Of a DNA stretch of 64,000 nt, positions 27,570 to 36,645 are shown one piece after another. The position numbers and the translations under genes were made by a program. Every line of letters starts with the position of its first letter. The first letter of the stretch is position 1. Source of the stretch: Sphingopyxis sp. USTB-05 (GTDB lineage: Bacteria; Pseudomonadota; Alphaproteobacteria; Sphingomonadales; Sphingomonadaceae); the NCBI RefSeq assembly GCF_023822045.1, contig NZ_CP084712.1, forward strand, positions 2,976,001 to 3,040,000, read 5' to 3'. The notes under the pieces were generated by a model, which saw only the letters and a list, made by a program, of their open reading frames with translations, was not told where the DNA came from and did not search any database.

Positions 27570-29900
27570 CTATTGTCCGACGACGCGCAGGAAACCTGGG
27601 ATGCCCACAACCGCCTCTGCCGGCCCGCCAAACAGAAACCCTTGCGCCTGCGGACAACCTTCCTCGAGAACCATGCGACGCTGCTCCTCGGTTTCCACCC
27701 CTTCCGCTACCACTGGGAGATCAAGGCTGCGGCCGAGCCCGACGATCGCACGGATGATCGAGCGCGCCGATTCATCGTCGGTCACATGGCTGACGAAACT
27801 CCGATCGATCTTGATCTTGTCGAACGGAAAGGCCTGAAGGTTCGACAGTGACGAATAACCCGTACCGAAATCGTCCATCACGATCCGCACACCGAGGGCC
27901 TTTAACCGGTGAAGCGTCGCGAGCGCGCTCTCCCGATCCCGCAGCATGACGCTTTCGGTTACCTCGAGTTCGAGCCGATCGGCGGCAAGCCCGGCCTGAG
28001 TAAGGGCATCCTCCACAATTGCAGCCAGATTGGGCAGCTGAAACTGCACCGCCGACACATTGACCGCGATGTTGACATGCTCCGGCCATTGCATGGCAGC
28101 GGCACATGCCTCGCGCAGCACCCACTCACCTATTGGGATGATCGCGCCGACATCTTCGGCGATCGGCACGAAGATTTCGGGAGGGATCGGCCCACGCGTC
28201 GGGTGCGCCCAGCGAAGCAGCGCCTCATAGCCGACGATGCGCCCGCCCGATGTCGCAACGAGCGGTTGGTACATGAGACTGAGCTGGGCGCGCGTAATGG
28301 CGTGGCGGAGATCATGTTCGAGTTCGCGACGTTCGCGGACGAGTTGATCCATTTCAAGATCGAAGAAGCAGGCCATCCCGCGGCCGCGCTCCTTCGCCCG
28401 ATAAAGCGCAACATCAGCATGGTGACGAATGGCCTCAGCACCGGCCGCATCGCCAGGGAAGAGTGCGACCCCGATGCTCACGCCCACCGCCATCGGGTCG
28501 CGTGTGATGTCCATCTTCGCGGCAAAGGCATCAAGAATGTCGCGCGCGAGCCGCCGCGCATCAGGCAGATCGTCGATGCCGCGTTGGATAATCAGAAATT
28601 CGTCGCCACCGATGCGCGCGACAAGATCCGCCTCGCTGGTCACATCGCGGAGCAGCGCGGCGACCCGACAAAGGATCGCGTCCCCGGCCGCATGACCGAA
28701 GATGTCGTTGACCGCCTTGAAACGATCGAGATCGAGCGCGAAGAGCGCAAAACTCTCTCCGCTTCGGACCAAGCCATCCAGTACCGCAGTCAACCGCGCG
28801 CGATTGGGGAGCCCGGTCAATACGTCATGGGCGGCGAGATGTTCGACCTGAAGTTCAGCGCGCTTCCGCGCCGTGAGATCGCGCACCGCGAGCACTTCGC
28901 AGCGACGTCCACGATATTCGACGGCATGCGTTGCGACCTCGACGATCAGATCGTCGCCCTCACCGCGAGTGATGACCGCCTCGGCTGCTCCCGTCCGCGG
29001 GGCTGAGAGGTCCTGACCGTCGACAGGTGCCAGCCAGCGACCGGGGTCGCTCCCAATCAGTTCAACCGGCGATACGCCAAGAAGCGCGGCAAGCTGGCCA
29101 TTCGCCTCGACGATCCGGCCTCGGCTCAGAATAGCCAGCCCTTCGAGCGTCGCCTCGGTAAGGCCCCGCAAATCGGTAAGCATACGATCAAGGAAAGCGC
29201 CTCCCAGAACCACAGCAATCAGGCCGAGCGTCGCCGCGACGATCGCAACGATCAACCATTCATGCCCAGCGACGGCCGCAGGATCGAATCTGGCGGGATC
29301 GGGTGCGAGAACAGTTGCCGACATCGCTGTGAAATGAAGCGCAACAACGCCGGCGACCGAAAGCAGTGCGGGCAGGATGATCCGCCATTGCCCGGCCATC
29401 CGACCGAAAGCGAACAGCGCGAGACCGAAGCAGGAGGCGAGAATCAGGAAAGCGACCGCGATCGCGCCAAAATCATATCGGACGACCGCGGGCGCAATGA
29501 TCGCGGCCATGCCGATGAAGTGCATCGCGGCAACACCGATGGCGGCGATGAGGCCGGCCACCATAGAAGCCGGCGGTTCGAAATTGCGGCCTGCGACGAG
29601 AAAGCTCAACCAGAAGGCGAAGATCGCGATCGCCACGGAGAGCATCGTCAGGCCGGGATCGAAGCTCAACGGCATCGATCCGTCATAGGCGAGCATCGCG
29701 ATGAAATGGGTTGCCCAGACTCCGACGCCCGCCGCGACCGCAGCAACCGCGACCCATTGTCGGCGGCGCGTCTCCACGCAGTCGATCGAACGCGCGAGCA
29801 ACAGGAACAGCGCGGCGCTGCCAAGTATCCAGACCATCGCTGCCAGAAGGACGAACCGCAGATCATGCTGCCCGACAATACATTCGAAAACCCTGAACAT
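27570..29900 (-). CDS. MHYT-PAS-GGDEF-EAL membrane c-di-GMP enzyme
   Basis: This 776-aa inner-membrane protein makes and/or breaks cyclic di-GMP. Seven spans (residues about 10-245) carry repeated MHYT-type motifs (THFIAML, MHFIGM, LHFTAM) thought to bind copper or diatomic gas. A PAS-like domain (about 255-345), a GGDEF domain (about 355-510, with an intact GGDEF) and an EAL domain (about 525-770, with EALLRW, DDFGTGYSS and EGVE) follow. Both catalytic signatures are intact, so bifunctionality is possible. It lies next to the pilus locus and could control attachment; that link is inferred from position. Confidence 0.93.
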   Translation of the reverse strand: MFRVFECIVGQHDLRFVLLAAMVWILGSAALFLLLARSIDCVETRRRQWVAVAAVAAGVGVWATHFIAMLAYDGSMPLSFDPGLTMLSVAIAIFAFWLSFLVAGRNFEPPASMVAGLIAAIGVAAMHFIGMAAIIAPAVVRYDFGAIAVAFLILASCFGLALFAFGRMAGQWRIILPALLSVAGVVALHFTAMSATVLAPDPARFDPAAVAGHEWLIVAIVAATLGLIAVVLGGAFLDRMLTDLRGLTEATLEGLAILSRGRIVEANGQLAALLGVSPVELIGSDPGRWLAPVDGQDLSAPRTGAAEAVITRGEGDDLIVEVATHAVEYRGRRCEVLAVRDLTARKRAELQVEHLAAHDVLTGLPNRARLTAVLDGLVRSGESFALFALDLDRFKAVNDIFGHAAGDAILCRVAALLRDVTSEADLVARIGGDEFLIIQRGIDDLPDARRLARDILDAFAAKMDITRDPMAVGVSIGVALFPGDAAGAEAIRHHADVALYRAKERGRGMACFFDLEMDQLVRERRELEHDLRHAITRAQLSLMYQPLVATSGGRIVGYEALLRWAHPTRGPIPPEIFVPIAEDVGAIIPIGEWVLREACAAAMQWPEHVNIAVNVSAVQFQLPNLAAIVEDALTQAGLAADRLELEVTESVMLRDRESALATLHRLKALGVRIVMDDFGTGYSSLSNLQAFPFDKIKIDRSFVSHVTDDESARSIIRAIVGLGRSLDLPVVAEGVETEEQRRMVLEEGCPQAQGFLFGGPAEAVVGIPGFLRVVGQ

Positions 29901-30109
29901 GAATCACCCCCCGTTTCGGCAAAGATCATCCGGAGGGGCTAAATTCGCCGTTATGGTCGGACGAAGAGACTTATCCGGATCGGATCAATTGGGCCCCAAG
30001 GAAGAAAGCATCGACGGCATCGACGGACTCGCGATGGAGATCAGGCAAACTCGACGAGCATTCGGGCCTGACCGAAAGAATCCTGCCTTCACGGTCCATC
30101 ATAAAGCGA

Positions 30110-32587
30110 TCACGGCCTGTTCGGAATGAGGTCTCCCGCTGCTATAGTGCGATCGGCGCCATCGGGGATCGTCAGGATGAATTGCGTCCGGTCCGGGTCG
30201 GTCAGGGTGATCCGCCAGCGCCCGGGCGCGAGACCGGTCGCACCGAACCGGCCAGCGCCGTTGGTGAACAGCGGGACGGGCTCGCGCTCGGGATGCGCCT
30301 CCTCCACCGCGCTGCCGGCGACCAGCGCGATCGGTTCGCCATTGGCGCCAAGCAGGCGCCCGACGGCGCTGATCATATAATCCGATCCCACCGTCAGCCG
30401 GTATCCGCTGCGATAGCCGGGCAGCAGCCGGAACGATCCCTCGCCCAGGTCGGTGCCGATCGGCGCGTCGGGTGCGGTCACGAGCAGATTGCGCTCGCTG
30501 TAGCTGCTGAGGCTCGGTTGCAGCGCGGTGCCAAGTGCGCCGCTGTTCGCGGTCGAAAAGCGGCCGTTGGCGTCGATGAAGATGTTGGTGCCTTGAAGCG
30601 AAGGGTGTGCACTTACGATGGCGAAACTGTCCTGGATCGGGCGCCCGATCGAGAAGGCGCCGTCGGCGACCGCGAGCGAGGTGCCGAAGCGTAGCGAGGT
30701 GCGCTGGCTGGTCGATCCACCCAGATCGCGCTCGAACGTCCCGAAATGGCTGAAGCCGAGTTCGGCGCGGTTGCTGTAATAGATGCCGTTCGCCGTGGTC
30801 GCGACGCCAAGGTCGCTATGCTCGACATCGGCACTGAAATTATACGCACCCGTGCCCGAGCCATGATAGGTCTGGTACGTCATGCGCTTGCGGTCGTTGC
30901 GGCTGTCATAGTCCGCGCGCACGCTGGACGCGCGATCGAGGCGGAAGACAAGCGACAGAAAGACGCCGACACGATCCTGCCGGCCGGCACGCTCGTAGCT
31001 GACGTCGCCGGTCAGGTTAAAACGCGGCGAAATGCGCCAGCCGCCCGTCGCGCGCAGGCTCGCGACATTGGGCTCGTCAGCACGCCCGCGCGAATAGCGT
31101 GCATCGAGCCCCGCATAGAGCGCGTCATTGATCGCGCCATTATAACTCGCGCCCGCGACATAGCGGTACGGATTCGACGGTAGACCGACGCCGATCGGCG
31201 CGAAGTTGCGGCTGCGCGCCTCGAACGACAGCGACAGAGCGTCAGCGCCGCCGCTGCGCCGCGCAATCGTGCGCTGAAAGGTCAGGATCGACGCCCAGCC
31301 CGACCCGATATCCCTGACGTGCGAGGCCGAGGCAAAGCCGCCGAACGAACCGATCGGGGTCGCGATCACCGCCTCCGCACCCCCCATCCAGCCGCCGCGA
31401 TCCGCCTGCGCATTGACGCCGAGGGTCAACTGGTCGCTGACCCCGCGCCGATAGAAGCCGCTGAACGCCATATCGTCGCTATAGACCGGGCCACGCCGGC
31501 CGAGCGGCGCAAGCACCCCGGCATAAAGGCCGAACTCGCTGAGCCCTTCGGCAAGCTGCGCCTGATCAAGAAAGATGTCGAAATTGAAGGATTCGGTACG
31601 CCCGGCATCGTCCGTGATCGTGAGGCGAACGTCGTTCGAGCCTTGGGTAAAGGGAAAGTCCTTAAGGTCGAACGTTCCCGGGTCGAGTTCGAGGCGCCGG
31701 ACAAGCTGGCCGTTGACGCGCACTTCGACGACCGAGCGCCGCTCGATACGAAAGCTGCGGTTGCCACGCGGACGGATGATCCGCTGCGGGTCGAGCAGCG
31801 AATAGAAGCGCGACACCGACAGGCCGCTGATTTCCGGCGCCGCCTGAAAGCCACGCGCGAGCGTCTGCAAATCACCGCCCGTCCAACGCACAAGATTGTT
31901 GCGGTCGTCATAGACAAGGCGCGTGCCGCGGCGCTGGAAATCTGCGCCGCGCGCGCCGGCCTGCCAATTCGCTTCGCTTTCGAGCACGACTCCGCCGAGA
32001 CGCGCGGCGCCGTCGAGGAAGGTGATCGGCGCGGCCAGTCCCTCGTCGCTGCCCTGCTGCACCCAGTCCATCGACCCGCGGATATTGAGATAGGCGCTGA
32101 AATCGGCGGGCGCGATATAGTTGACGGTGCCCCGCGCCGCGTCGTCGCCAAGCGTGACCGACCGGCTCGCGCGGCTGGCGGGCGCGATCTCCATCACCAA
32201 TTGCAGCGTTTGGGGGTCGTAACGAATTCCAACGCCGACGCCCTGGAGGTCGGTCCGCGTGATCGTACCCCGTTCGGCAAGACGCGCACGCAACCGATCG
32301 ACGAGCACGGGCGCGAGCCGCGGCGCCAGCAGCGCGAACAGCCGTTCGGCCGAAAAGCTCGCCTGCCCGCCGGGTTCGAGCGTCAGCGTCGTGTCGCCAA
32401 GATAGGCCTGTCCGTCGAGCAGCGGCGCGGTCAGCACGACGGCACGGCCGGTCGCGTTGATAGCCGCGCCGTCGGCGCCCGGGTCGATGACCACGCGGGA
32501 GCCGGCGTCGGGCGTGCCCTGCGCCTGGCTGGCGACTGGAATCGCCGAGGCAGCCAATAAGAATCCTGCAACGAAAAGAGGGTTCAT
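30110..32587 (-). CDS. Outer-membrane usher of a Csu-like chaperone-usher pilus
   Basis: This 825-aa FimD/PapC-type usher starts with a signal peptide (cleavage near ASQAQG, about residue 23). An N-terminal domain precedes the 24-strand barrel, whose plug is in the middle (SVVEVRVNGQLVRRLELDPGTFDLKDFP at about 285-310 opens the region). C-terminal domains close the protein (GANGEPIALVAGSAV). Ushers assemble chaperone-delivered pilins across the outer membrane. It lies 17 bp after the chaperone gene, so both are probably translated from one message. The spore-coat-U-like subunits upstream place it in the archaic (Csu) class. Confidence 0.9.
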   Translation of the reverse strand: MNPLFVAGFLLAASAIPVASQAQGTPDAGSRVVIDPGADGAAINATGRAVVLTAPLLDGQAYLGDTTLTLEPGGQASFSAERLFALLAPRLAPVLVDRLRARLAERGTITRTDLQGVGVGIRYDPQTLQLVMEIAPASRASRSVTLGDDAARGTVNYIAPADFSAYLNIRGSMDWVQQGSDEGLAAPITFLDGAARLGGVVLESEANWQAGARGADFQRRGTRLVYDDRNNLVRWTGGDLQTLARGFQAAPEISGLSVSRFYSLLDPQRIIRPRGNRSFRIERRSVVEVRVNGQLVRRLELDPGTFDLKDFPFTQGSNDVRLTITDDAGRTESFNFDIFLDQAQLAEGLSEFGLYAGVLAPLGRRGPVYSDDMAFSGFYRRGVSDQLTLGVNAQADRGGWMGGAEAVIATPIGSFGGFASASHVRDIGSGWASILTFQRTIARRSGGADALSLSFEARSRNFAPIGVGLPSNPYRYVAGASYNGAINDALYAGLDARYSRGRADEPNVASLRATGGWRISPRFNLTGDVSYERAGRQDRVGVFLSLVFRLDRASSVRADYDSRNDRKRMTYQTYHGSGTGAYNFSADVEHSDLGVATTANGIYYSNRAELGFSHFGTFERDLGGSTSQRTSLRFGTSLAVADGAFSIGRPIQDSFAIVSAHPSLQGTNIFIDANGRFSTANSGALGTALQPSLSSYSERNLLVTAPDAPIGTDLGEGSFRLLPGYRSGYRLTVGSDYMISAVGRLLGANGEPIALVAGSAVEEAHPEREPVPLFTNGAGRFGATGLAPGRWRITLTDPDRTQFILTIPDGADRTIAAGDLIPNRP

Positions 32588-32604
32588 GCGACCCGCCGGT
32601 GTCT

Positions 32605-33360
32605 TCAGCTATCGGGCGTGAACAGCGCCTCGATCCGCCCACCCGGTTGCGGAAGGCGCATGGGCAAGGTCATCCGGCGCGTCTGCCCGCCGCCGATCAA
32701 ACCGTAACCGAGCGTTTGCTGAAGTTCGGGCCCCGAAATTTCTTTGCGGAAGATTTCCTTTCCGTCGGGCGCGAACTGGACGACGCGGACGCGGCCGCGC
32801 GACAGATAGCCGTGCGCAGCCGATGCATTGGCGACCGCGATCACCGGCGCCGGATTGCCCTCGGCGTCCTTGCCGATTTCGGCCGACGCGATCGACAGAG
32901 CGGGTTTGACGCCGTCGGGCGAGACGCTGACAAGAATCTGGAAATTATAGAGAAGCTGGACATTCGACTGGGTGTCGTTCGTCTGCACCGGCAGCTGCGC
33001 CGCGGTAAGGAAATAATGCTTGCTGCGTGCGAGCGCCGGTTCGCCGACATATTGCACGCGAAAGCTCTGCCGCTGGCCCGGCTGGATCAGCGTCTGCGGG
33101 GGAAAGATCGACAGGTCGCCCGGATCCTTGCCGGTTGCGTTGACGCCATCGGGCGTCAGGTCGAGCCCCTCGACGCGCATTTCGACCGGCAACGGCTTGT
33201 CGAAGGTATTTTCGACCGTCACCACCTGGCTCATCGCGCGACCCGAGGTCGTGAGGTCGATGACCACCGGCTGGACGACCATTGCATAGGTTGCGACCGA
33301 TACGGCGGCCGCGATCGCCACAGCGACCAACGCGCCACCAAAACTCCTGAGCAACTGCAA
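32605..33360 (-). CDS. Periplasmic pilus chaperone (PapD-like, Csu class)
   Basis: The 251-aa product as annotated has a signal peptide (LRSFGGALVAVAIAAAVSV). An Ig-like first domain with the G1-strand region follows (TTSGRAMSQVVTVENTFDKPLPVEMRV, then FPPQTLIQPGQRQSFRVQYV), and then the second domain. These chaperones bind pilin subunits and donate a strand until the usher takes them. I chose TTG 33360 because GGAG lies seven bases upstream and the signal peptide then sits at the N-terminus. The longer ATG start at 33459 adds 33 basic residues ahead of the signal and has no ribosome site, but cannot be excluded. Confidence 0.85.
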   Translation of the reverse strand: MQLLRSFGGALVAVAIAAAVSVATYAMVVQPVVIDLTTSGRAMSQVVTVENTFDKPLPVEMRVEGLDLTPDGVNATGKDPGDLSIFPPQTLIQPGQRQSFRVQYVGEPALARSKHYFLTAAQLPVQTNDTQSNVQLLYNFQILVSVSPDGVKPALSIASAEIGKDAEGNPAPVIAVANASAAHGYLSRGRVRVVQFAPDGKEIFRKEISGPELQQTLGYGLIGGGQTRRMTLPMRLPQPGGRIEALFTPDS

Positions 33361-33489
33361 TGACCTACTCCTCGCCCGTTGCCCCACCCGCTGGCGCGAC
33401 GATGGACCGAAGCCTGTAATCCGCCAAGAAAGAAATTTAGTAATCATAGCGTTATCCATAAAGGCGACCGGCTTTCCGGCCGGCCGCCT

Positions 33490-33657
33490 TCATTTGGGAA
33501 GAGGGACCCCCAACCAGTCGGCCCGCCGCCCGAACGCGGGCATGTCGGCCATTCGTTCATATTCCGCTGCGAGAAAAAGCAGTTCGGCCTGCTCCTGCGG
33601 TTCGGCGTCAAGCGCGCGAAGGCGGAGTTCGGCCGCTAGGGCTTTGGGATTTCGCAT
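33490..33657 (-). CDS. Small protein (55 aa) in the pilus locus
   Basis: This short frame has a good ribosome site (AAGGA with spacing 8) before its ATG and lies between the major pilin and the chaperone, on the same strand. The product is an amphipathic helix-type protein (PKALAAELRLRALDAE, then EQAELLFLAAEYERMAD) with no signal peptide. Small helical proteins with this LLxLAxxYERxA pattern are widespread as hypotheticals in Alphaproteobacteria. Its role is unknown and co-regulation with the pilus genes is only positional. Confidence 0.55.
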   Translation of the reverse strand: MRNPKALAAELRLRALDAEPQEQAELLFLAAEYERMADMPAFGRRADWLGVPLPK

Positions 33658-33681
33658 GACCATATCCTTTAAAAGGCTAAT

Positions 33682-33713
33682 CCCGGCAGGCCAGTGGACG
33701 TTGGCCTGCCGGG
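33682..33713 (-). terminator. Strong hairpin after the major pilin gene (attenuator/terminator)
   Basis: CCCGGCAGGCCA (33682-33693) and TGGCCTGCCGGG (33702-33713) form a perfect 12-bp stem with an 8-base loop. On the coding (minus) strand it is followed by ATTAGCCTTTT. It lies between the pilin gene and the chaperone-usher genes, where partial termination would give more pilin than assembly machinery, a known arrangement in pilus operons. Confidence 0.8.
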
Positions 33714-33729
33714 AACACCCCCCCAGGTG

Positions 33730-34290
33730 TCAGGCGGTCGGAGCGATCGTGATTTCGACCTTGCCGGCATAGGTGCCGGCGTCGAGGATCGCCGTCGAAT
33801 CTGCGGTTGCGCCGCTGCCAACGGTCAGCGTGATGTTGTTCGAGACGGCAGCGAGACGATCGCCAACCTGACCCGAAGTCGCGCCCGAGCTCAGCGACTG
33901 GTCGGCGACCGAGGTCGTGCCGCCCTTTGCGCCCATCGCAACGAGCGTCGCGGTGTAGTGCACGGTGTTGGTGTAGCCGTTCGGCGAGTTGGTCGCGGCA
34001 GCATTCACCAGCGGCTTGGCGTCGACCGTGATCTTTGGGTTCGCGCCGTTGCACTTCACGGTGAAGTTGCGGCTGAGGCCCCCGGTGTTGCCCGCGAAGG
34101 CAGGGTCGACGGTGCCGTCGGCCTTGGCAAGTTCGCCGAGCGTGATGCTGCCGGTGATCGGCGTGACGGCCGAGCAGCGAGCGGCGACGGTACCGGTCAC
34201 ATCGACCGAACCAGCGGCAGTCTGGGCGAAAGCGGGAGCAGCGGCGAAGGTCGAACCGATGATCAGGGCCGAGAGAACAAGCTTTTTCAT
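33730..34290 (-). CDS. Major pilin candidate (secreted pilin-fold subunit)
   Basis: This 186-aa protein has a signal peptide (MKKLVLSALIIGSTFAAAPAFA-Q, cleavage about residue 22). A small-residue-rich beta domain follows with two cysteines (C39 in AARCSAV and C75 in VKCNG) that could form the pilin disulphide. It ends in a beta-strand (YAGKVEITIAPTA). Composition rich in Thr/Ala/Gly/Val and lack of charge fit a polymerising pilin. It has its own upstream region after a terminator and a strong hairpin downstream, as expected for the most abundant subunit. The subunit role is inferred from fold traits and position. Confidence 0.7.
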   Translation of the reverse strand: MKKLVLSALIIGSTFAAAPAFAQTAAGSVDVTGTVAARCSAVTPITGSITLGELAKADGTVDPAFAGNTGGLSRNFTVKCNGANPKITVDAKPLVNAAATNSPNGYTNTVHYTATLVAMGAKGGTTSVADQSLSSGATSGQVGDRLAAVSNNITLTVGSGATADSTAILDAGTYAGKVEITIAPTA

Positions 34291-34382
34291 TTCATATCTC
34301 CAATCGAAAATCCTGAGGGGCTCATCGCCCCGACGAGTTGGAGATAGGCCGGATCCACGCCCGGCAATATTTAGCGTCCGGC

Positions 34383-34402
34383 AAAAACGAAGCTAACTTC
34401 GG
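34383..34402 (-). terminator. Short intrinsic terminator after the adhesin gene
   Basis: On the minus strand CGAAG-TTAG-CTTCG is followed immediately by TTTTT (34387-34383). It lies 37 bp after the stop of the adhesin gene and upstream of the pilin gene, so the pilin probably has its own promoter in 34303-34382. Confidence 0.65.
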
Positions 34403-34438
34403 GCATCATTCCCTATACCCGACGATATAGCGAGAGGG

Positions 34439-35476
34439 TCAGAGCCCGGCGCAGCTGGTCGCCGAGCTTGCGGTGACGATCGGCGTGAAGGTGATGCTGA
34501 TGATGTCGCTATAGTTGGTCGCGGGCGTCTTCGCCGATCCGCCTTCCTTTAGCGTCGCACGCAGCGGCAGCACCCCAGCGCTGCCGTCCATGCCCGCGCG
34601 CGCGCAGGTACGCGTGCCGAAACCGCTGTTCGAGCTTATATCCTGCCCAAGGAAACGCGCGCTGTAACGGATCGTCTGTGCCGCGTTGGACAGGTTGCCG
34701 CCGGGATAGGTCAGCTTGAAATCATTCTGCGAGCGCATCTTGACCTCGAACGGCCCCGAACTGCGCACGCGCAGCGAGTTCGCCGCCGAGGTCGTGTAGC
34801 GATCGGGCGCCGCGAGCACCGCCGCGGTCGTCGCGTCGCCGATCTCGCCGAAATCGAGCGGCGATCCGGCGTAATATGCCTGCAGCGCGCTCACCGTGTT
34901 GACGTTGATCCGGATCGATCCGGTATCGCGCGTCGGGACCGACACGCTCGCCATGCCATTCTCGCCCGAACAGATATAAAGGAGGTCGAGGATGATCGGA
35001 TCGCCCGCCGACAGGTCGGTCCCCGGCGGCACCGTCACGCGCAGGTTGAGCGGCGTCGACGTGTCCGCAGCGAGCAGGCTGCCGAAATCATAGCGGATCT
35101 CGCCCGCCGCGCCCGCACCACTGTCCTTCGAATTCAGCGAGCGCGGACGTCCGGCAGTCGCCCCCTCTGGATAGATGACGCGATAGCCGTTGTAAGTAAC
35201 GTCGAGCGCGGGGGAGCCCGAGGGCGATACGATCACCAGGCTGACCTCCCGCGTGCGGCCGAGGATCAGGCCCCGGTTGCGGCGGAGAATCAGCGGGACC
35301 GTCGCTTCGGACAGGCCGCCGGGCGAAAAGGGATCATAGGTGATGCTGGCGGGTGCGGTCGCGGCGCCGGTCACACCGCAAACCGATGATATCTGCGATT
35401 GGGCGGCCGCTGGCTCTGCGAGCGCGAATCCGAACGCCAATCCCAGCGCTGATAAACCGGTCGTCCAAACCCTCAT
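34439..35476 (-). CDS. Spore-coat-U-like pilus tip/adhesin subunit
   Basis: This 345-aa secreted protein has a signal peptide (RVWTTGLSALGLAFGFALAEPAAA-Q). It looks two-domained: an N-terminal beta domain (about 25-180, with C33 and C158-region cysteines) and a C-terminal spore-coat-U-like pilin domain (about 180-345; VRSSGPFEVKMRSQNDFKLTYP, YSDIISITFTP). The two-domain layout is that of the Csu tip adhesin. I chose ATG 35476, which overlaps the upstream gene by 4 bases; the open frame extends to 36328 but that part is a shadow of the neighbours. Tip function is inferred. Confidence 0.78.
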   Translation of the reverse strand: MRVWTTGLSALGLAFGFALAEPAAAQSQISSVCGVTGAATAPASITYDPFSPGGLSEATVPLILRRNRGLILGRTREVSLVIVSPSGSPALDVTYNGYRVIYPEGATAGRPRSLNSKDSGAGAAGEIRYDFGSLLAADTSTPLNLRVTVPPGTDLSAGDPIILDLLYICSGENGMASVSVPTRDTGSIRINVNTVSALQAYYAGSPLDFGEIGDATTAAVLAAPDRYTTSAANSLRVRSSGPFEVKMRSQNDFKLTYPGGNLSNAAQTIRYSARFLGQDISSNSGFGTRTCARAGMDGSAGVLPLRATLKEGGSAKTPATNYSDIISITFTPIVTASSATSCAGL

Positions 35477-35835
35477 AGCTGAGGTGTTACGACGATCTCC
35501 AATGCTGTGCGAGCGGAGAGTGATGCGGCGGCGACGGGCCGCTCTGTGGCTGCGGGAACTCGCTTTATCAGCAATCCGTCCGAATCGACCATCCGCACTT
35601 CCGACGCCAGAACCGGCCGCCCGTGATTGCAGATCGCCCGTGCCGAAATCACCTTCGGCGCCGCGTTCGTCGCGACGATCTTCATCGGATCGACAACCCA
35701 GCATCGCGGGGCGACCTCGCCGTAAACGGCGATCTGATTGACCTCTTCGGCCATTGCCGGCGCCGCAAGATTCAGCCCCGTCAGCACAAGCGCGACGCGA
35801 GCGATCCGGTTCGAAATCAATCTCGTAGGTGTCAT
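35473..35835 (-). CDS. Small exported protein of the pilus locus
   Basis: This 120-aa protein has a signal peptide (IARVALVLTGLNLAAPAMA-E, cleavage about residue 29). A beta-rich stretch follows with two cysteines (C45 in PRCWVV, C68 in AICNHG). It is translationally coupled to the adhesin gene by a 4-base overlap. Its size and the VYGEVAPRCWV opening resemble a short pilin-like or accessory subunit, but no family was recognised with certainty. Confidence 0.65.
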   Translation of the reverse strand: MTPTRLISNRIARVALVLTGLNLAAPAMAEEVNQIAVYGEVAPRCWVVDPMKIVATNAAPKVISARAICNHGRPVLASEVRMVDSDGLLIKRVPAATERPVAAASLSARTALEIVVTPQL

Positions 35836-35897
35836 ATCGAACCCCGAAATAGGGTCCGATAGTTAATAAGGGCGGATTCGAATTGTTCAACATCGCG

Positions 35898-36506
35898 TTA
35901 AGGACTGACACTGACGGTGATCGAGAGAGTATCGGTGTAGCGACCCGCGGCGAGCGTGTCGGTTCCCGAGTAAGCCGGCGCGCTGACACGCAGATACGAA
36001 CCGTTCGCCTTGGTCGAAGCGCCGCCAAGGCGAAGCCCGGCGGCCGTGCTCGCCGTGCCGGCGAAGGTGCAACTGCCGCCCGCGGCGAGCGTCGCGGCGG
36101 CACAGCTCGCCGAGGCGTTCGTGCCATTGTCGGCCGCCACATAGAGCGCGACATTATAAGGCGCCTTGGTCTGGTAGCCGGTAGCGCCCGTCGCGGCATT
36201 GGCCATGCCGCCATTGGCCGACGACACCGCGATCCGCGATGCGCCGGAGCAATTGAGCTGGATCGCGAAATCCTTGGTAAAGCCGCTCTGGTCGAAATCG
36301 GCCTGGTCAATGGCGCCCGACGGTGCACCCGACGTCGCGAAACCGCAGCGGCCGAGCACCGACGCGCGGACCTCTACCCCGACTTCGATGCTGTTAACGG
36401 CTCCCTGCCCCGCGGCATAAGCGGTCACCTGCGCATGCGCGTGCTGGCTGGCGATCACACTGATCACCGCCAAGGCCAGCAAGAAAAGGGTGCGCAAAAA
36501 GCCCAT
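35898..36506 (-). CDS. Spore-coat-U domain pilin subunit
   Basis: This 202-aa secreted protein has a signal peptide (FLRTLFLLALAVISVIASQHAHA-Q, cleavage about 25). A spore-coat-U/pilin domain with cysteines at the expected places follows (LGRCGF, LNCSGA, SASCAA, GSCTFA), ending in the strand DTLSITVSVSP. It is the first gene of the locus, 62 bp upstream of the small exported protein. It is probably a minor pilin of the same fibre. Confidence 0.78.
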   Translation of the reverse strand: MGFLRTLFLLALAVISVIASQHAHAQVTAYAAGQGAVNSIEVGVEVRASVLGRCGFATSGAPSGAIDQADFDQSGFTKDFAIQLNCSGASRIAVSSANGGMANAATGATGYQTKAPYNVALYVAADNGTNASASCAAATLAAGGSCTFAGTASTAAGLRLGGASTKANGSYLRVSAPAYSGTDTLAAGRYTDTLSITVSVSP

Positions 36507-36645
36507 GAATCGCCTGTCGTCGGTGACGGCCCGATGCCGCCAACTTGATCGAAAAATGCGCTAACTCTTGCGCATGCGATATTCACCGGGAGGCGACAAA
36601 GGCGCTCCCCAACGGCTAAAACGGCTTATATCTTTCGGTATAGAT

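Noticed and set aside
33361..33459. Upstream ATG start for the pilus chaperone
   Set aside because: It would place 33 basic residues before the signal peptide and lacks a ribosome site, while TTG 33360 has GGAG at the right spacing; kept as a possible alternative.
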